From NCBI RefSeq assembly GCF_016863015.1, contig NZ_BOOB01000029.1, forward strand, positions 1 through 64,000: 64,000 bases of DNA, read 5' to 3'. The notes below the pieces were generated by a model, which worked only from the letters and a program-made list of their open reading frames with translations, was not told the DNA's origin and did no database searches. This DNA is from Microbispora amethystogenes (GTDB taxonomy: Bacteria > Actinomycetota > Actinomycetes > Streptosporangiales > Streptosporangiaceae). Both the position numbers and the translations under genes were made by a program. Of the stretch, positions 36,267-49,844 are shown one piece after another (position 1 is the first letter of the stretch; each line of letters begins with the position of its first letter).

Positions 36267-37775
36267 TTACCCCTGGACGCCGAGCCGCTCCAGGATCAGC
36301 TCACGGGCGCGGCCCGCGTCCGCCTTGCCCCGGCTGGCCTTCATCACGCCGCCGACCAGCGCCCCGACGGCCGCGATCTTCCCGCCGCGCACCTTCTCCG
36401 CGGCGTCGGCGTTGTCCGCGAGCACCTGGTCGATGATCGACATGAGCTCGCCCTCGTCGCTGACGACCTGGAGCCCGCGCTTGTCCACGACCTCGTCCGG
36501 GCCGCCCTCGCCGGCCAGCACACCCTCCAGCACCTGGCGGGCCAGCTTGTCGTTCAGCGCGCCGGAGGCGACCAGTTCCGTCACCCGGGCGACCTGGGCC
36601 GGGGTGATCGGCAGATCCGCGAGGGTCGTGGCCGACTCGTTGGCCCGCCGGGCCAGCTCGCCCATCCACCACTTCCGGGCGTCGGCCGCCGGGGCGCCGG
36701 CGGCCACGGTCGCCTCGACCAGGTCGATCGCGTCCGCGTTGTGCATGGCGGCCATGTCCAGGTCGGACACGCCCCACTCGTCCTGCAGCCGCCTGCGCCG
36801 GGCCGAGGGCAGCTCGGGCAGCGCGGCCTTGAGCGACTCGACCCAGGCCGGATCGGGGGCGATGGGCAGCAGGTCGGGCTCGGGGAAGTAGCGGTAGTCC
36901 TGCGCCTCCTCCTTCGACCGCCCGGAGGTCGTCTGCCCGGTGTCCTCGTGGAAGTGGCGGGTCTCCTGCACGATCCGCCCGCCCCCGGCGAGGACGGCCG
37001 CCTGGCGCTCGATCTCCCCGCGCACCGCGCGCTCGACGCTCCGCAGCGAGTTGACGTTCTTGGTCTCCGTACGGGTGCCCCACTCGGACGAGCCGCGCGG
37101 CATCAGCGAGACGTTGACGTCGCAGCGCAGCGAGCCCTGCTCCATCCGCACGTCCGACACGCCGAGCGAGCGCATCACCTCGCGCAGCTCGGTCACGTAC
37201 GCACGGGCGACCTCGGGCGCGAGCCGGTCGGTGCCCTCGATGGGCTTGGTCACGATCTCGACGAGCGGGATGCCGGCCCGGTTGTAGTCGACGATCGAGT
37301 AGTCGGCGCCGTGGATGCGCCCGGTCGCACCGCCGACGTGGGTGGACTTGCCGGTGTCCTCCTCCAGGTGCACCCGCTCGATCTCCACGCGGACGGTCCG
37401 GCCGTCCACCTCGACGTCGAGGTAGCCGTTCACGCACAGCGGCTCGTCGTACTGGCTGATCTGGTAGTTCTTCGGCATGTCCGGATAGAAGTAGTTCTTC
37501 CGGGCGAACCTGCACCACGTCGCGATGGTGCAGTTCAGCGCGAGGCCGATCCTGATCGTCGACTCGATCGCCTGCTCGTTGGCCGTCGGCAGCGAGCCGG
37601 GCAGCGCCAGGCACACCGGGCAGACCTGCGTGTTCGGCGGTGCCCCGAAGGCCGTCGGACAGCCGCAGAACATCTTCGACGCGGTGCCCAGCTCGACATG
37701 CGTCTCCAGCCCCAGCACCGGCTCGAAGCGCTCCAGCGCCTCGTCGTACGGCATGAGCGTCTCAGTGCTGCTCAC
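36267..37775 (-). CDS. gatB: Asp/Glu-tRNA amidotransferase subunit B
   Basis: 502 aa. [42 protein letters not shown] holds the zinc Cys ligands, followed by [17 protein letters not shown] and the tail domain (about 350-500). It delivers ammonia to Glu-tRNA-Gln. GTG 37775 overlaps the stop of the TOPRIM-like gene (GTGA), so translation is coupled to that gene rather than to gatA. Confidence 0.96.
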   Translation of the reverse strand: MSSTETLMPYDEALERFEPVLGLETHVELGTASKMFCGCPTAFGAPPNTQVCPVCLALPGSLPTANEQAIESTIRIGLALNCTIATWCRFARKNYFYPDMPKNYQISQYDEPLCVNGYLDVEVDGRTVRVEIERVHLEEDTGKSTHVGGATGRIHGADYSIVDYNRAGIPLVEIVTKPIEGTDRLAPEVARAYVTELREVMRSLGVSDVRMEQGSLRCDVNVSLMPRGSSEWGTRTETKNVNSLRSVERAVRGEIERQAAVLAGGGRIVQETRHFHEDTGQTTSGRSKEEAQDYRYFPEPDLLPIAPDPAWVESLKAALPELPSARRRRLQDEWGVSDLDMAAMHNADAIDLVEATVAAGAPAADARKWWMGELARRANESATTLADLPITPAQVARVTELVASGALNDKLARQVLEGVLAGEGGPDEVVDKRGLQVVSDEGELMSIIDQVLADNADAAEKVRGGKIAAVGALVGGVMKASRGKADAGRARELILERLGVQG

Positions 37776-38362
37776 AGGTAACCAAGTCCCTTCAATGCGT
37801 TTCTCGCGTCCACGACCCATTCCGCGTACGCGGGCACCTGGGCGAGGACGTTGAGGTCGATGTTACGAGCGATGTACTCGAAGTAGTCGCGTACGGGCTT
37901 CCCACGACGAGGAGCCACCTCGGCGAGCACCTTCTTGGGATCGGCGATCTTCTCGACATCCGGTGGGCGGGCAGGCAGGCGCCCGTGGTCGCTCCCGCTC
38001 AAGCGGCGCCACAGGGCGACATCCGCCAGGAGCCACGCCTCCGTCTCCTGAACGGGCACCAGCGCTATCACCGGCGTGGACAGGCCCGAGTCGCGCACGA
38101 CCCGCTCCGCCTTGTCCCGCTCCTTGTGGTCGTTGTGCACGAAGAGGAGATGGCAGTCGCCCGCCAGCTCGCGGAGTGCGCCGGTCGTCCGGTCGTGGTC
38201 GTAGATCGATCGACGGGAGCCGATCTCCGTGCTCTCCACGTCGACCGCGCAGCGAGAGGACTGGACGGTGATCTCACGAAGCTGCCGCGAGATCACCACG
38301 CCGAGGAAGACCTCGTCGGTCTCCCCCTCGGCGATGAGTCCGGGCACGAGCGGCCTGCTCAT
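37772..38362 (-). CDS. TOPRIM-like (DUF4276-like) protein paired with the ATPase
   Basis: 196 aa. [10 protein letters not shown] (11-20) carries the acidic residues Glu12, Glu14 and Asp16, as in TOPRIM and DUF4276 proteins. [14 protein letters not shown] (72-84) follows, and [13 protein letters not shown] (102-114) is the most diagnostic segment. It would act as a metal-dependent nuclease. The expected acidic DxD motif is not plain (HND at 76-78), so catalysis is uncertain. Its ATG overlaps the ATPase stop (ATGA) and its stop overlaps the gatB GTG. Confidence 0.7.
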   Translation of the reverse strand: MSRPLVPGLIAEGETDEVFLGVVISRQLREITVQSSRCAVDVESTEIGSRRSIYDHDRTTGALRELAGDCHLLFVHNDHKERDKAERVVRDSGLSTPVIALVPVQETEAWLLADVALWRRLSGSDHGRLPARPPDVEKIADPKKVLAEVAPRRGKPVRDYFEYIARNIDLNVLAQVPAYAEWVVDARNALKGLGYL

Positions 38363-39534
38363 GGCACCTCGCCCACCGCGCTCAGATACTTGCGCACCTG
38401 ACGCGGAGAGACGAACGTGCCGGGCTCTCCCTCCGCCCGCACCGGCTTGGCGACCGTGACCCTGGAGATCCTGTCCCTTTCGGGATCGACGCGTACGGCG
38501 GCGTCAAGGAAGACCAGCGCGTCCGGCCTGAGGCGGTACAGCTCGGAGACGACCACCGGCGAGTGCGTGGTGAGGATCACCTGCCGCAACGGCCGGTTGA
38601 CGCACTCCGGGTCGCTGAGATCGGTGACCCTGCCCTGGATCCTGCGGAGCAGTTCCGCGAGGCGGCTGGGGTGCAGCCCGTTCTCGATCTCCTCGATGAG
38701 CAGCACCCCGGCGTGGTCCGGGTCGTGGAGCGCAGCCAGCAGCGCGATGACCCGGAGCGTGCCGTCGGAGAGCAACGTGCTCGGCACCGCTCCCTGCCCG
38801 TCCACGAACACGTCGAACGTCCACTCCTGACGCCGCTCCTCCAGAATCGGCTCGATTCCAGCCAAGTCCGGAATAAGAGCAGTGAGATCCACCAGAAGGT
38901 CCTCGATCGCACCTACTGCCTTCAACCGGCCCAGGACGGTAGCGAGGTTGCTCCCATCCACTCGAAGTGGCCCGTAGTCCGCAGCCGACGACCACGATCG
39001 CAGACCCTGCGGATCGGGCTGATGCAAGCGCCACGAGGCGAGTTCCGCGTCAAGTGGCTGGAAGAGCGCGAGGTCTGGCTTTTCTCTGAACCTGGCCTCG
39101 ATCCGAGTCCACCCCGTCAGCGCCCTTTCCCTCTGGTCAAGCACCCATTTGGGCAGCGTTGGGACCGGGCCCAGAGACGGCTCATGGCCGAAACTCGCCG
39201 GTATCGGCGCGCCGTCCGGGCTCAGCTCCGCCGCGCTCTCGAATCGTAGAGGCACGAGGCCGTTCCCGAGATCGGTGAGCGTATGAGCCCCGATCTCGAA
39301 CCAGCTCACCGGTCGCCCCTTGCTCACCCGGTGAAACAGCTCGTGCGGCCGTCCACGTCGAGCTGAGAGCAGGGGATTCTTTCTAAACCAGCGAGCATCG
39401 CCCAGGTACTCCAGGGCGTCGAGGAGGTTGGACTTGCCGCTGGAGTTGGGGCCGACGAGGGCGAGGAACGGCGGGATGTCGAGCTGGAAGTCCAGGAAGG
39501 ACTTGAAGCCGTCGATCTCGATGCGGGTGATCAT
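38359..39534 (-). CDS. RecF/SMC-like AAA ATPase, probable defence effector
   Basis: 391 aa. ABC-type ATPase: Walker A GPNSSGKS at 28-35, signature-like LLSDGT (254-259), Walker B VLLIEEIENGLHP (277-289) and the switch-His segment ILTTHSPVV (320-327). The middle region (about 60-240) is the insertion typical of AAA_15/AAA_21 families. Such ATPases pair with a TOPRIM protein in defence modules such as PARIS (AriA/AriB). It starts 25 nt after gatA and the ATG follows GATC rather than a clear Shine-Dalgarno. Confidence 0.8.
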   Translation of the reverse strand: MITRIEIDGFKSFLDFQLDIPPFLALVGPNSSGKSNLLDALEYLGDARWFRKNPLLSARRGRPHELFHRVSKGRPVSWFEIGAHTLTDLGNGLVPLRFESAAELSPDGAPIPASFGHEPSLGPVPTLPKWVLDQRERALTGWTRIEARFREKPDLALFQPLDAELASWRLHQPDPQGLRSWSSAADYGPLRVDGSNLATVLGRLKAVGAIEDLLVDLTALIPDLAGIEPILEERRQEWTFDVFVDGQGAVPSTLLSDGTLRVIALLAALHDPDHAGVLLIEEIENGLHPSRLAELLRRIQGRVTDLSDPECVNRPLRQVILTTHSPVVVSELYRLRPDALVFLDAAVRVDPERDRISRVTVAKPVRAEGEPGTFVSPRQVRKYLSAVGEVP

Positions 39535-39559
39535 GCCGCCGTTCCCCTCCCCTCGGCGA

Positions 39560-41050
39560 CTACAGCGCGGGCGCGCGGGACAGCAGCGGGCCGCCCCACC
39601 GGCTCTCGAACGCCTTCTCCACGGCCGCGCCGACCCGGTAGCAGCGGTCGTCGGCGAGGACCGGGGCCATGACCTGGAGCCCGACCGGAAGGCCGTCCTC
39701 GTCCGCGAGGCCGCACGGCACCGAGATCGCGGCGTTGCCGGCCAGGTTGGTCGGGATCGTGCACAGGTCGGCGAGGTACATCGCCATCGGGTCGTCGGCC
39801 CGCTCCCCGATCGGGAACGCGGTGGTCGGCGTGGTCGGCGAGACCAGCGCGTCCACCTGCTGGAACGCCGCCTCGAAGTCGCGCATGATCAGCGTGCGGA
39901 CCTTCTGCGCCTGCCCGTAGTAGGCGTCGTAGTAGCCCGACGACAGGGCGTACGTGCCGAGCATGATGCGCCGCTTGACCTCGGGCCCGAAGCCGGCCGC
40001 GCGGGTGAGCGCCATGACCTCCTCGGCGCTGCGGGTGCCGTCGTCGCCGACCCGCAGGCCGTACCGCATGGCGTCGAAGCGGGCCAGGTTGGACGAGCAC
40101 TCCGACGGCGCGATCAGGTAGTAGGCCGGCAGCGCGTAGGAGAACGCCGGGCAGGAGACCTCGACGACCTTGGCCCCGAGCGACTCCAGCAGGTCCACGG
40201 CCTCGTGGAAGCGGGCGAGCACGCCGGGCTGGTAGCCCTCCCCGCCGAACTCCTTGACCACGCCGATCCGCATCCCCGCCACGTCGGCCTGCCGTGCGGC
40301 CTCCACCACCGGCGGCACCGGCGCGTCGATGGAGGTCGAGTCGAGCGGGTCGTGGCCGGAGAACGCCTCGTGCAGCAGCGCCGCGTCGAGCACGGTGCGG
40401 GCGAACGGCCCGGGCGTGTCGAGCGAGGACGCGAACGCGATCAGGCCGTATCGGGACGAGCCGCCGTACGTCGGCTTCATGCCGACGATGCCGGTCACCG
40501 CGGCGGGCTGGCGGATCGAGCCGCCGGTGTCGGTGCCGGTGGACAGCGGCGCCTCGTAGGCGGACACCGCGGCCGACGAGCCGCCCGACGAGCCGCCCGG
40601 GATCCGGGACAGGTCCCACGGGTTGTGCGTCGGGCCGTACGCCGAGTTCTCGGTGGACGACCCCATGGCGAACTCGTCGAGGTTCGTCTTGCCCAGGATC
40701 ACCAGGCCGGCCGCGCGCAGCCGGCCGGTCACGGTCGCGTCGTACGGCGGGCGCCAGCCTTCGAGGATCTTCGAACCGGCCGTCGTCGGCATGTCGGCGG
40801 TGGTGAAGACGTCCTTGTGCGCGATGGGCACCCCAGCGAGCGGGCCGGGGTTCTCGCCCCCGGCCAGGCGCTCGTCCACCTGGCGGGCCTGGGCCAGCGT
40901 CGACTCGGCGTCCACGTGCAGGAAGGCGTTGACGCGGCCGTCGACCTCGGCGATGCGGTCGAGGTGAGCCTGGGCGACCTCGACGGCGCTGACCTCGCGG
41001 GCGGCGATGAGCGCGCCCAGTTCGGCGGCGGTCTTCTGGATCAAGCTCAT
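39560..41050 (-). CDS. gatA: Glu-tRNA(Gln) amidotransferase subunit A
   Basis: 496 aa. Amidase-signature catalytic triad: Lys79 (PIAHKD), cis-Ser154 (PGGSSGGSS), and nucleophile Ser178 ([11 protein letters not shown]), as in the S. aureus GatA numbering. It releases ammonia from glutamine for transamidation. ATG overlaps the gatC stop (ATGA). Confidence 0.97.
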   Translation of the reverse strand: MSLIQKTAAELGALIAAREVSAVEVAQAHLDRIAEVDGRVNAFLHVDAESTLAQARQVDERLAGGENPGPLAGVPIAHKDVFTTADMPTTAGSKILEGWRPPYDATVTGRLRAAGLVILGKTNLDEFAMGSSTENSAYGPTHNPWDLSRIPGGSSGGSSAAVSAYEAPLSTGTDTGGSIRQPAAVTGIVGMKPTYGGSSRYGLIAFASSLDTPGPFARTVLDAALLHEAFSGHDPLDSTSIDAPVPPVVEAARQADVAGMRIGVVKEFGGEGYQPGVLARFHEAVDLLESLGAKVVEVSCPAFSYALPAYYLIAPSECSSNLARFDAMRYGLRVGDDGTRSAEEVMALTRAAGFGPEVKRRIMLGTYALSSGYYDAYYGQAQKVRTLIMRDFEAAFQQVDALVSPTTPTTAFPIGERADDPMAMYLADLCTIPTNLAGNAAISVPCGLADEDGLPVGLQVMAPVLADDRCYRVGAAVEKAFESRWGGPLLSRAPAL

Positions 41051-41346
41051 TCTTCCTCCCCGAGGATCCGCGGCACGCGGAACCGGTCGTCCTCCACCGC
41101 GGGCGCGCCGGACAGGGCTCCCTCGGGTGTCAGACTCGGCCGTACGGCGTCGGGACGGAAGACGTTGGTCAGCGGCAGCGCGTGCGAGGACGGCGGGATG
41201 TCACCGGCCGCCACCTCCGAGACGCGGGCGACGGCGCCGACGATCTGGTCGAGCTGGGCGGCGAAGTGGTCGAGCTCGTCGTCGGCCAGTGCCAGCCGGG
41301 ACAGCCGGGCGAGGTGAGCGACCTCATCGCGGGTTATGGCGGACAT
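41047..41346 (-). CDS. gatC: Glu-tRNA(Gln) amidotransferase subunit C
   Basis: 99 aa. [25 protein letters not shown] matches the GatC N-terminal helix, followed by [29 protein letters not shown]. It is the small stabilising subunit that wraps GatA and GatB. First gene of the operon; ATG 41346 preferred over longer extension. Confidence 0.94.
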   Translation of the reverse strand: MSAITRDEVAHLARLSRLALADDELDHFAAQLDQIVGAVARVSEVAAGDIPPSSHALPLTNVFRPDAVRPSLTPEGALSGAPAVEDDRFRVPRILGEEE

Positions 41347-41494
41347 GAGTCGTCGAACCCGTTTCATGATGGAGATTGGACCTACCCATCCTAGGGCTCG
41401 CCGCCGAGCGCGACCGACCTGGCGACGCCGCGTCACACGGTCTTAATCCGAGCTTTCCCGCCCCGGGCGGCTGCCCGCGGCCCGGGACGGCGAC

Positions 41495-43642
41495 TCAGTG
41501 CGAGGCGAGCCGGGCGTCACCCGGGTGACCGCCCAGGGCGGCGCCGAGCCGGGCGCGCAGCCAGGTGGTGGCCTCGGTGGCGGACATGGGCTTGGCCAGC
41601 CACCATCCCTGCCCCGCGTGACAGCCCATCTCCCGCAGCGATGCCGCGATCTCGGGCGACTCGATGCCCTCGGCGACCGACCTCAGCCCGAGAGACCGGA
41701 CGAGGTCGATGATCGAGCGGACGATCCGCTCGTCGTCCCCCGGCTCACCGAGCCGCCGTACGAACGACGCGTCGATCTTCACCTCGGAGACCGGAAGTCG
41801 CTGGAGCCGGACCAGGGAGGAGTAGCCGGTGCCGAAGTCGTCCAGCGCGAGCTGGACGCCAAGCCCGGCCAGCGTGCGGATGGCCTCGGCGCTGTAGGCC
41901 TGGTCGGTCATCAGGATGCGCTCGGTGACCTCCAGCCGGATGGCCTCGGGCGGCAGGTCCAGCTTCTCCAGCCCCGCTTCCAGCTGCTCGGGCAGGCCCG
42001 AGTCGAGCAGGTCGCGGGCCGACACGTTCACCGAGACCGGCACGTCGAGGCCCGCGTGCCACCAGCGCGCCGCCTGCCCCAGCGCCTTCCCGATCACATG
42101 CTGGGTGAGCTCGCGCATGAGGTACGACTGCTCGGCCAGCGGGATGAACTCGGCGGGCGAGATCGGCCCGCGCACCGGGTGCCACCAGCGCAGCAGCGCC
42201 TCGACGCCCTCGACCGTGCCGTCCTCCAGGCTCACCTTGGGCTGATAGTGGAGCTCCAGCTCGTCGGCGTCGATCGCCCGCCGCAGGTCGCCGAGCAGGC
42301 TCAGCCGCTCGGGCGAGTTGCGGTCCTTGCCCGGCAGGTAGAACTCGACGCCCGTGCGGCCCTCCTTGGCGAGGTACATCGCGACGTCGGAACGCTGCAT
42401 CAGCAGCTCGAAGTCCGGGGCGTGGTCGGGATAGAGCGCGATGCCGACCGACGCGTCGAGGTCGAACGTCATGCCTTCGAGTCGTACCGGCTCGGTCAGC
42501 GCGACCCGCAGCCGCGAGGCGACCTCCCTGGCCGCCTGCGCGTCCCTGATGGACGGAAGCAGCACCGCGAACTCGTCCCCGCCGAGCCGGGCGACCACGT
42601 CACCCGGCCGCACGCTGTGGGTGAGCCGGTGGGCCACGATCTGCAGCAGCCGGTCGCCGACCGGGTGGCCGAGCGTGTCGTTGACCTCTTTGAAGCGGTC
42701 GAGGTCGAGCAGCAGCAGCCCCACCCGCTCGTGCGCGCGCGCCTCGGCCAGCGCCTCCTCCGTACGGACGATCAAAATCTTGCGGTTCGGCAGGCCGGTG
42801 AGCCCGTCGTGCGTCGCCTGGTGGTCACGGCGCAGCGAGAGCGTCGCGGTCCAGTGGACGGCGGCCAGCGGCGCGACGAACAGCGGGACCAGCGCCGGGG
42901 AGTGCGCCATCACCACCACGACCAGCGGCGCGAGGCCGAGCAGCGTCCCGTAGACGAGCGCCTGCGGGCCGAGCGAGGCCTTCATCACCCGGAGCAGGGG
43001 GCGGCGCTCGTGCAGCGCCACCGCCTGGCAGACCAGGACGGCGCGGACCACGAAGTACGCCGCCGCGGCCAGCGCGATGGCAGGGATGTCCAGGCCGTCG
43101 GGCGTCCACGGCGAGCGCGGCTGCGGGTGCGCGCCGAACGCGGCCAGGGCGCCGGCCGCGGCCGTGCAGGCCAGGGTCACCTGGGCGAGGTTGAACAGCA
43201 CCCGGTGCCAGGCCCTGCGGTGCACCAGCCCGCTGACCACCACGGCGACCGCCTGCATCAGCGCCGCCGTCGGCAGGCCCTGGTACATGAGCACCGCGAA
43301 GGTGAACATCGTGGAGGTCGGCGTGCCTCCGACCAGCGTCGAGGAGCTGAACATGACGGGACGCAGCTCGCCCAGCACCACCAGGACGGTCAGCATCCAG
43401 AACAACGGGGTGCGCGCCGCCTCGGCCAGCGTGCCGGGGCCGGCGCCCAGCCCGAACTCGGCGACGGCGAGCGCGGTGACACCGGCGGCGCTGACCATGG
43501 TGAGGTACGCCCATAAAGGCGATCCGGGGCGTGGCCCGGTGTCCCGGGTGTCGACCGGCGCACCCAGTTCGCCCAGGTCGGCGGCGGGGAGGAGAACGCG
43601 TGGCACCCCGGCGAGCGGCATGAGACCGCGTGAAAGCGTCAT
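41495..43642 (-). CDS. Membrane-anchored GGDEF-EAL protein
   Basis: 715 aa. About eight hydrophobic helices (30-280), then GGDEF at 354-358 (ARLGGDEFAVLLPS), then EAL at 481-483 (VEALLRWWHP) with DDFGTGYSSLVRL and a C-terminal CHAGQGWWLAKPM. Both signatures are intact. ATG 43642 follows GGGGGG; a more upstream start at 43747 lacks one. The domains match the protein at 28.7 kb but without a PAS domain. Confidence 0.9.
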   Translation of the reverse strand: MTLSRGLMPLAGVPRVLLPAADLGELGAPVDTRDTGPRPGSPLWAYLTMVSAAGVTALAVAEFGLGAGPGTLAEAARTPLFWMLTVLVVLGELRPVMFSSSTLVGGTPTSTMFTFAVLMYQGLPTAALMQAVAVVVSGLVHRRAWHRVLFNLAQVTLACTAAAGALAAFGAHPQPRSPWTPDGLDIPAIALAAAAYFVVRAVLVCQAVALHERRPLLRVMKASLGPQALVYGTLLGLAPLVVVVMAHSPALVPLFVAPLAAVHWTATLSLRRDHQATHDGLTGLPNRKILIVRTEEALAEARAHERVGLLLLDLDRFKEVNDTLGHPVGDRLLQIVAHRLTHSVRPGDVVARLGGDEFAVLLPSIRDAQAAREVASRLRVALTEPVRLEGMTFDLDASVGIALYPDHAPDFELLMQRSDVAMYLAKEGRTGVEFYLPGKDRNSPERLSLLGDLRRAIDADELELHYQPKVSLEDGTVEGVEALLRWWHPVRGPISPAEFIPLAEQSYLMRELTQHVIGKALGQAARWWHAGLDVPVSVNVSARDLLDSGLPEQLEAGLEKLDLPPEAIRLEVTERILMTDQAYSAEAIRTLAGLGVQLALDDFGTGYSSLVRLQRLPVSEVKIDASFVRRLGEPGDDERIVRSIIDLVRSLGLRSVAEGIESPEIAASLREMGCHAGQGWWLAKPMSATEATTWLRARLGAALGGHPGDARLASH

Positions 43643-43782
43643 AGGTAAGAAACCCCCCAAGAGGTCACTATCGGAGGGTACGGCCTCTGGGCCACTTCGC
43701 GAAACCGGTTGGGCACACTGCGTCACCATGATTTCTGGAGAAATCACGGCACGGTTGGACTCGTGGTGAAACTTTCAAGTGA

Positions 43783-45342
<1,560 letters not shown>

Positions 45343-45357
45343 TCCCCGCATGAAGCC

Positions 45358-45397
45358 AGGCGTGCCGTACGGTCCTCCCCAGCCGTACGGCACGCCT
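45358..45397 (+). terminator. Terminator of the cellulase gene
   Basis: A 15-bp perfect stem (AGGCGTGCCGTACGG and complement, 10-nt loop), 15 nt past the stop codon. Confidence 0.85.
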
Positions 45398-45591
45398 TCG
45401 CGTGTGATGGCCACGAAGGCTGCGTCCCGGGCACGTCCCCGGCCGACTTCCCGGCCACCGCGGCACCGCCACTCGTACGGTCTTGCTCGCAGCCTCTTTA
45501 TCCACTGGCACTCACACTAGGTAACCGGTGGACAGCGAAGCGTTTAGGATGTCGAGGGAAACTACCGTCACTACTCCCCCAGTAGGTGCTC

Positions 45592-46020
45592 ATGGGTGAC
45601 GACGCCCTCTGCGAAGAGCAGGCAGGCCGGCACGACGTGATCGACGGCAAGGTGATCGAGCTGCGTCCCTTCAGCCGGCGACGAGGGAGTGACCCGATCC
45701 GGTTGCAGATCGGAGAGCGCCCCTGGCTGCCCACTCCCGACACCCGGGTGGTCGAGATCTACGAGGAGTGCGACCCGCCCACCGCGGGACTGATCGAACA
45801 GGACGGCAGGCTCTACGTCTTCGACTGCATCGACGGCCGCGGGTCGAAAGTCAGCTTCTGGGCCTACACCCAGGTCGACGCCATCGAGGTCAGCCGCCTC
45901 CAGAACGCCGCGGGTGACGACCTCATCCGCCTGCTGGACGCCCTCTTCGCCGACAGGCCATCCATGGCCGCCCTCGTCTTCGACAACCTCATCGAATCAA
46001 GCACCCCCATCAACTGTTGA
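45592..46020 (+). CDS. Hypothetical protein, paralogue of 46434-46877 (cassette gene 1)
   Basis: 142 aa, no signal peptide or membrane segment. The conserved core IGERPWLPTPDT, PPTAGLIEQDGRLYVFDCIDG, VSFWAYTQVDAIEV, DDLIRLLDALF and MAALVF is shared, in the same order, with the product of 46434-46877. No family name is recognised. ATG 45592; GTG 45586 is also possible. It is first of a three-gene unit. Confidence 0.65.
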   Translation: MGDDALCEEQAGRHDVIDGKVIELRPFSRRRGSDPIRLQIGERPWLPTPDTRVVEIYEECDPPTAGLIEQDGRLYVFDCIDGRGSKVSFWAYTQVDAIEVSRLQNAAGDDLIRLLDALFADRPSMAALVFDNLIESSTPINC

Positions 46021-46047
46021 TCCCCAAGCGAGCTCGCAGGCGAATAG

Positions 46048-46437
46048 ATGAACAACCACCTCAACGATGAGGATTGGGTCACACAGTATGGAACGATCCA
46101 CAAGCCGATCGACGGTACGCCGTTCAAACGGAATCCCTCGGCCCACGAAGTTCCACACGAACTCTCACTCCTCAGGGGCAAGCTGACGCCAGACGAAGCA
46201 GCGATGGCGGTGAACCACCGACGCGTTCAAGGAGCGATCCCGGGAGAAGGCGTACGCTATGCGCTAGTCGGCAAGCTGCGAGCTGCCGGATTTCGGGTAT
46301 GGGCCAGTCCAACGAGACGTATACCCGGGCATGTCTCCGTAGCACTGGTAGACGACGACCGCCTGTGGACCAATGATGACAGGGACAGGTTTGACGCCTG
46401 CTTCGAGTCGACAAGCTGGAAGGAAGGCATCCTGTGA
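46048..46437 (+). CDS. Hypothetical protein flanked by the paralogue pair (cassette gene 2)
   Basis: 129 aa, hydrophilic, soluble. The N-terminus is irregular (MNNHLNDEDWVTQYG), followed by a helical LRGKLTPDEAAMAVNHRRVQGAIPGEGVRYALVGKLRAAGFRVW, then HVSVALVDDDRLWTNDDRDRFDACFES. No family recognised; the build is that of a small globular domain. Coding sequence is less GC-biased than the genomic core. Its end overlaps the next gene by GTGA. Confidence 0.6.
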   Translation: MNNHLNDEDWVTQYGTIHKPIDGTPFKRNPSAHEVPHELSLLRGKLTPDEAAMAVNHRRVQGAIPGEGVRYALVGKLRAAGFRVWASPTRRIPGHVSVALVDDDRLWTNDDRDRFDACFESTSWKEGIL

Positions 46438-46877
46438 GCGACCTGATCAAGCTGGGTATCGGAGAGCGCCCCTGGCTGCCTACCCCCGATTCGGAGATGA
46501 TCGAAGTTTTCGACCGTCTCAATATGCCTACCGCCGGCCTGATCAGGCAGAACCACAAGCTCTTCGTGTTCGACTGCCTCGAAGGCCACGCTATGGAAGG
46601 CAACGTATGGGTGTATGCCCACGTCGACGCGGCCGAGGTGCAGAAGATCCAGGAAGGCCAGGGTGAAGACTTCACTCTCCTGCTCGATCAAGCGTTCACT
46701 GGCAAGCAGATCATGGCGGCTCTCGCTGTCAACGCACGACTTCGTTCGGGCGCTCCCGTCGAAGGCGAGACGATCAGGCGCCTGGGTCTGCTGAAAGCAG
46801 TGTTCGACCAGCTCTCCATGGGCCTCGACATCGCGAGCGAGACCAAGAACGCGATGGCGCAGCTGGTCGACTGCTGA
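46434..46877 (+). CDS. Hypothetical protein, paralogue of 45592-46020 (cassette gene 3)
   Basis: 147 aa. IGERPWLPTPDSEMIEVFD, PTAGLIRQNHKLFVFDCLEG, VWVYAHVDAAEVQ, FTLLLDQAF and IMAALAVNARL align with the first cassette protein, then a distinct helical tail (about 108-147) follows. GTG start with GGAAGG upstream overlaps the preceding stop. The two paralogues may bind gene 2 as partners or immunity factors; this is speculation. Confidence 0.65.
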   Translation: MSDLIKLGIGERPWLPTPDSEMIEVFDRLNMPTAGLIRQNHKLFVFDCLEGHAMEGNVWVYAHVDAAEVQKIQEGQGEDFTLLLDQAFTGKQIMAALAVNARLRSGAPVEGETIRRLGLLKAVFDQLSMGLDIASETKNAMAQLVDC

Positions 46878-46902
46878 CGTCGACCTCCTCGGGTGACCAC
46901 CG

Positions 46903-46951
46903 GGCAACACAGCGCTCCCGATCCGCACAGGACCGGGAGCGCTGTGTTGCC
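46903..46951 (+). terminator. Strong terminator after the three-gene cassette
   Basis: A 17-bp perfect stem (GGCAACACAGCGCTCCC with complement, 15-nt loop), 25 nt after the last cassette stop codon. Confidence 0.85.
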
Positions 46952-47301
46952 GCTCAGCGGCACCGGCTCAGGAAGCGCCTGGATCGCACAATGTAAGATC
47001 GCATCTACGTTAGATCGGTTCTACGTATAACCGGCACGACCTGGCTGGCAGCGACCTCTAGGTGAGGGAGCCACTGCAGTGCTAGCGGGCGTGGCCGTCT
47101 CACGGTCGGGGGTGGACGGCAACCTGCCGCTCGCCGCGCACTGGGGTCCCGACGAGCTGCTGGCCGCCTGGCCGTGACGGCCCAGGGCCGTCTCGGCAGC
47201 CGTACGCCTCGCGTCGCGCTGGTCTGATTCGCGGCGACTCCGAGTGCCGGCCCTGGCGACTCCGAGTACGGGCGCGGGGGGCACGGAGGCGTTCCTCGGG
47301 G
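46952..47301. other. Intergenic region before the end of ligA
   Basis: 350 nt between the cassette terminator and the ligA stop. A/T-richer at 46985-47030 (GTAAGATCGCATCTACGTTAG), with TCTACGTTAGATCGGTTCTACGTATAACC resembling a promoter with repeated TCTACGT. It precedes the small ORF at 47079. Confidence 0.4.
47079..47177 (+). CDS. Small ORF (32 aa), possible gene remnant
   Basis: GTG start 47079 with GTGAGGGAG eleven nt upstream. It reads about VLAGVAVSRSGVDGNLPL then WGPDELLAAWP. The good ribosome site and preceding A/T-rich promoter-like repeat argue for expression; the abrupt end suggests a truncated larger gene. Function unknown. Confidence 0.3.
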   Translation: MLAGVAVSRSGVDGNLPLAAHWGPDELLAAWP

Positions 47302-49596
<2,295 letters not shown>

Positions 49597-49844
49597 TCAA
49601 CGACCCAGGCCAACCGTATCCCCGGGGACCGACAGAACGCGAAGGACGGGGGCGGGAGCCGCGCCGAGGACGAGGAACGGCTCCCGCCGGACCACTCCGC
49701 GAGGGGACCGCTCCAGACCGCGCGGCCCCTCGTTTTCAGGAGCGATCGAGAATTACGGTAGACCGCTTGCAGCCCACTTTCATTCCTTTTTGTCCGGTCT
49801 ACTCGGGCCGGTCAGGGTGGATGGAGGGGGACCGGCCCGAGAGC

